DNA from: Bacteroidia bacterium
GTDB taxonomy: Bacteria > Bacteroidota > Bacteroidia > Chitinophagales > Chitinophagaceae
Assembly: GCA_030426665.1 (NCBI GenBank)
Contig: JAUHYD010000009.1
Span: forward strand, 62,001-126,000
Direction: 5' to 3'
Length of the DNA stretch: 64,000 nt
Of this stretch, positions 63,751-64,000 are shown one piece after another; the first letter of the stretch is position 1, and each line of letters opens with the position of its first letter. The position numbers and the translations under genes were made by a program. Under the pieces are notes generated by a model, which did not search any database, was not told the DNA's origin, and worked only from the letters and a program-made list of their open reading frames with translations.

Positions 63751-64000
63751 TATTTTGGGGCAAAAAATATAAAGAATATATCAATAAGCTTCTGACGGAA
63801 AGAGCCAATTTAGATGGCGAAGTTAACCACAATTCTGAAATATATGACGGTCATTAATCGGGATTTTTGATTGGTTAAAGTCGGTATCAACTGTACTTGC
63901 ATTGCACGGAAGATCCTGTTCGGTATTCTATGTATGATAAATTCTGATAACTACATACCAATGCATAAGAAAGAGCAACAGTTTTATGTATACCTTTCGT
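63751..64000. other. Right edge of the window, no gene seen
   Basis: 250 bases containing the promoter side of the barrel-protein gene and, at the end, sequence that may begin another gene outside the window. Nothing else recognised. Confidence 0.4.

Overview
The window comes from a member of the Bacteroidota, probably a Chitinophagales/Sphingobacteriales-type bacterium. Evidence: several exported proteins with type IX secretion (T9SS) C-terminal signals (2973, 14972, 41539 and 52501), a PorP/SprF partner (6566), a TonB-dependent receptor with a carboxypeptidase-regulatory N-domain (60519), bacillithiol synthesis (bshA), moderate-to-low GC, weak Shine-Dalgarno use, and promoters of the Bacteroidota TTG/TAnnTTTG type. 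No rRNA, tRNA, CRISPR array or intact insertion sequence was recognised.

Layout. 1-13 kb is mostly core genome: a truncated CocE-type hydrolase, a flavin reductase, a YkuK-family protein, a giant type-B T9SS cargo coupled to PorP, trpS, enolase, a DivIC/FtsB protein, an FMN reductase, a membrane phosphoesterase and ruvX. 13.0-18.1 kb is a compact metal-handling region. Three minus-strand genes (an HMA-like/AraC regulator, a CxxC heavy-metal-domain protein, a Cys-rich HYC_CC_PP-like protein) face three plus-strand genes (an MbnP-like copper protein with a T9SS signal and two MauG/MbnH di-haem lipoproteins). 18-34 kb holds waaA, a GFxN-repeat protein with a DUF2807 lipoprotein, a small HMA-like membrane protein with a lipoprotein truncated haemoglobin, a DegP-type protease, pyrE, a NUDIX hydrolase, bshA, a TMTC-like membrane/TPR protein, two overlapping DUF3857 proteins and ung. 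34-46.6 kb holds a CoA-transferase, an MlaE-MlaF-MlaD lipid-transport operon, a universal stress protein, folK, an acyl-CoA dehydrogenase, a T9SS protein, a TolC protein, an F420-reductase-like protein and ornithine aminotransferase.

46.7-52.4 kb is an accessory island. It is bracketed by a 199-bp near-exact duplication of the 3' end of a pentapeptide-repeat gene. Inside are two short RHS C-terminal toxin cassettes, one with a parvovirus-VP1-like phospholipase A2 motif and a lipoprotein next to it that could be its immunity protein. There are also candidate immunity genes and several dispersed palindromic repeat modules. 52.5-64 kb holds a 1733-residue M4 metallopeptidase with a T9SS signal, a repeat-rich decayed stretch with an outer-membrane-protein remnant, a second copy of an island membrane-protein family, a small lipoprotein, a TonB-dependent receptor and an outer-membrane barrel protein.

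The two most interesting parts are the MbnP/MbnH copper-type cluster with its HMA-like AraC regulator (13.0-18.1 kb) and the RHS toxin cassette island (46.7-52.4 kb).
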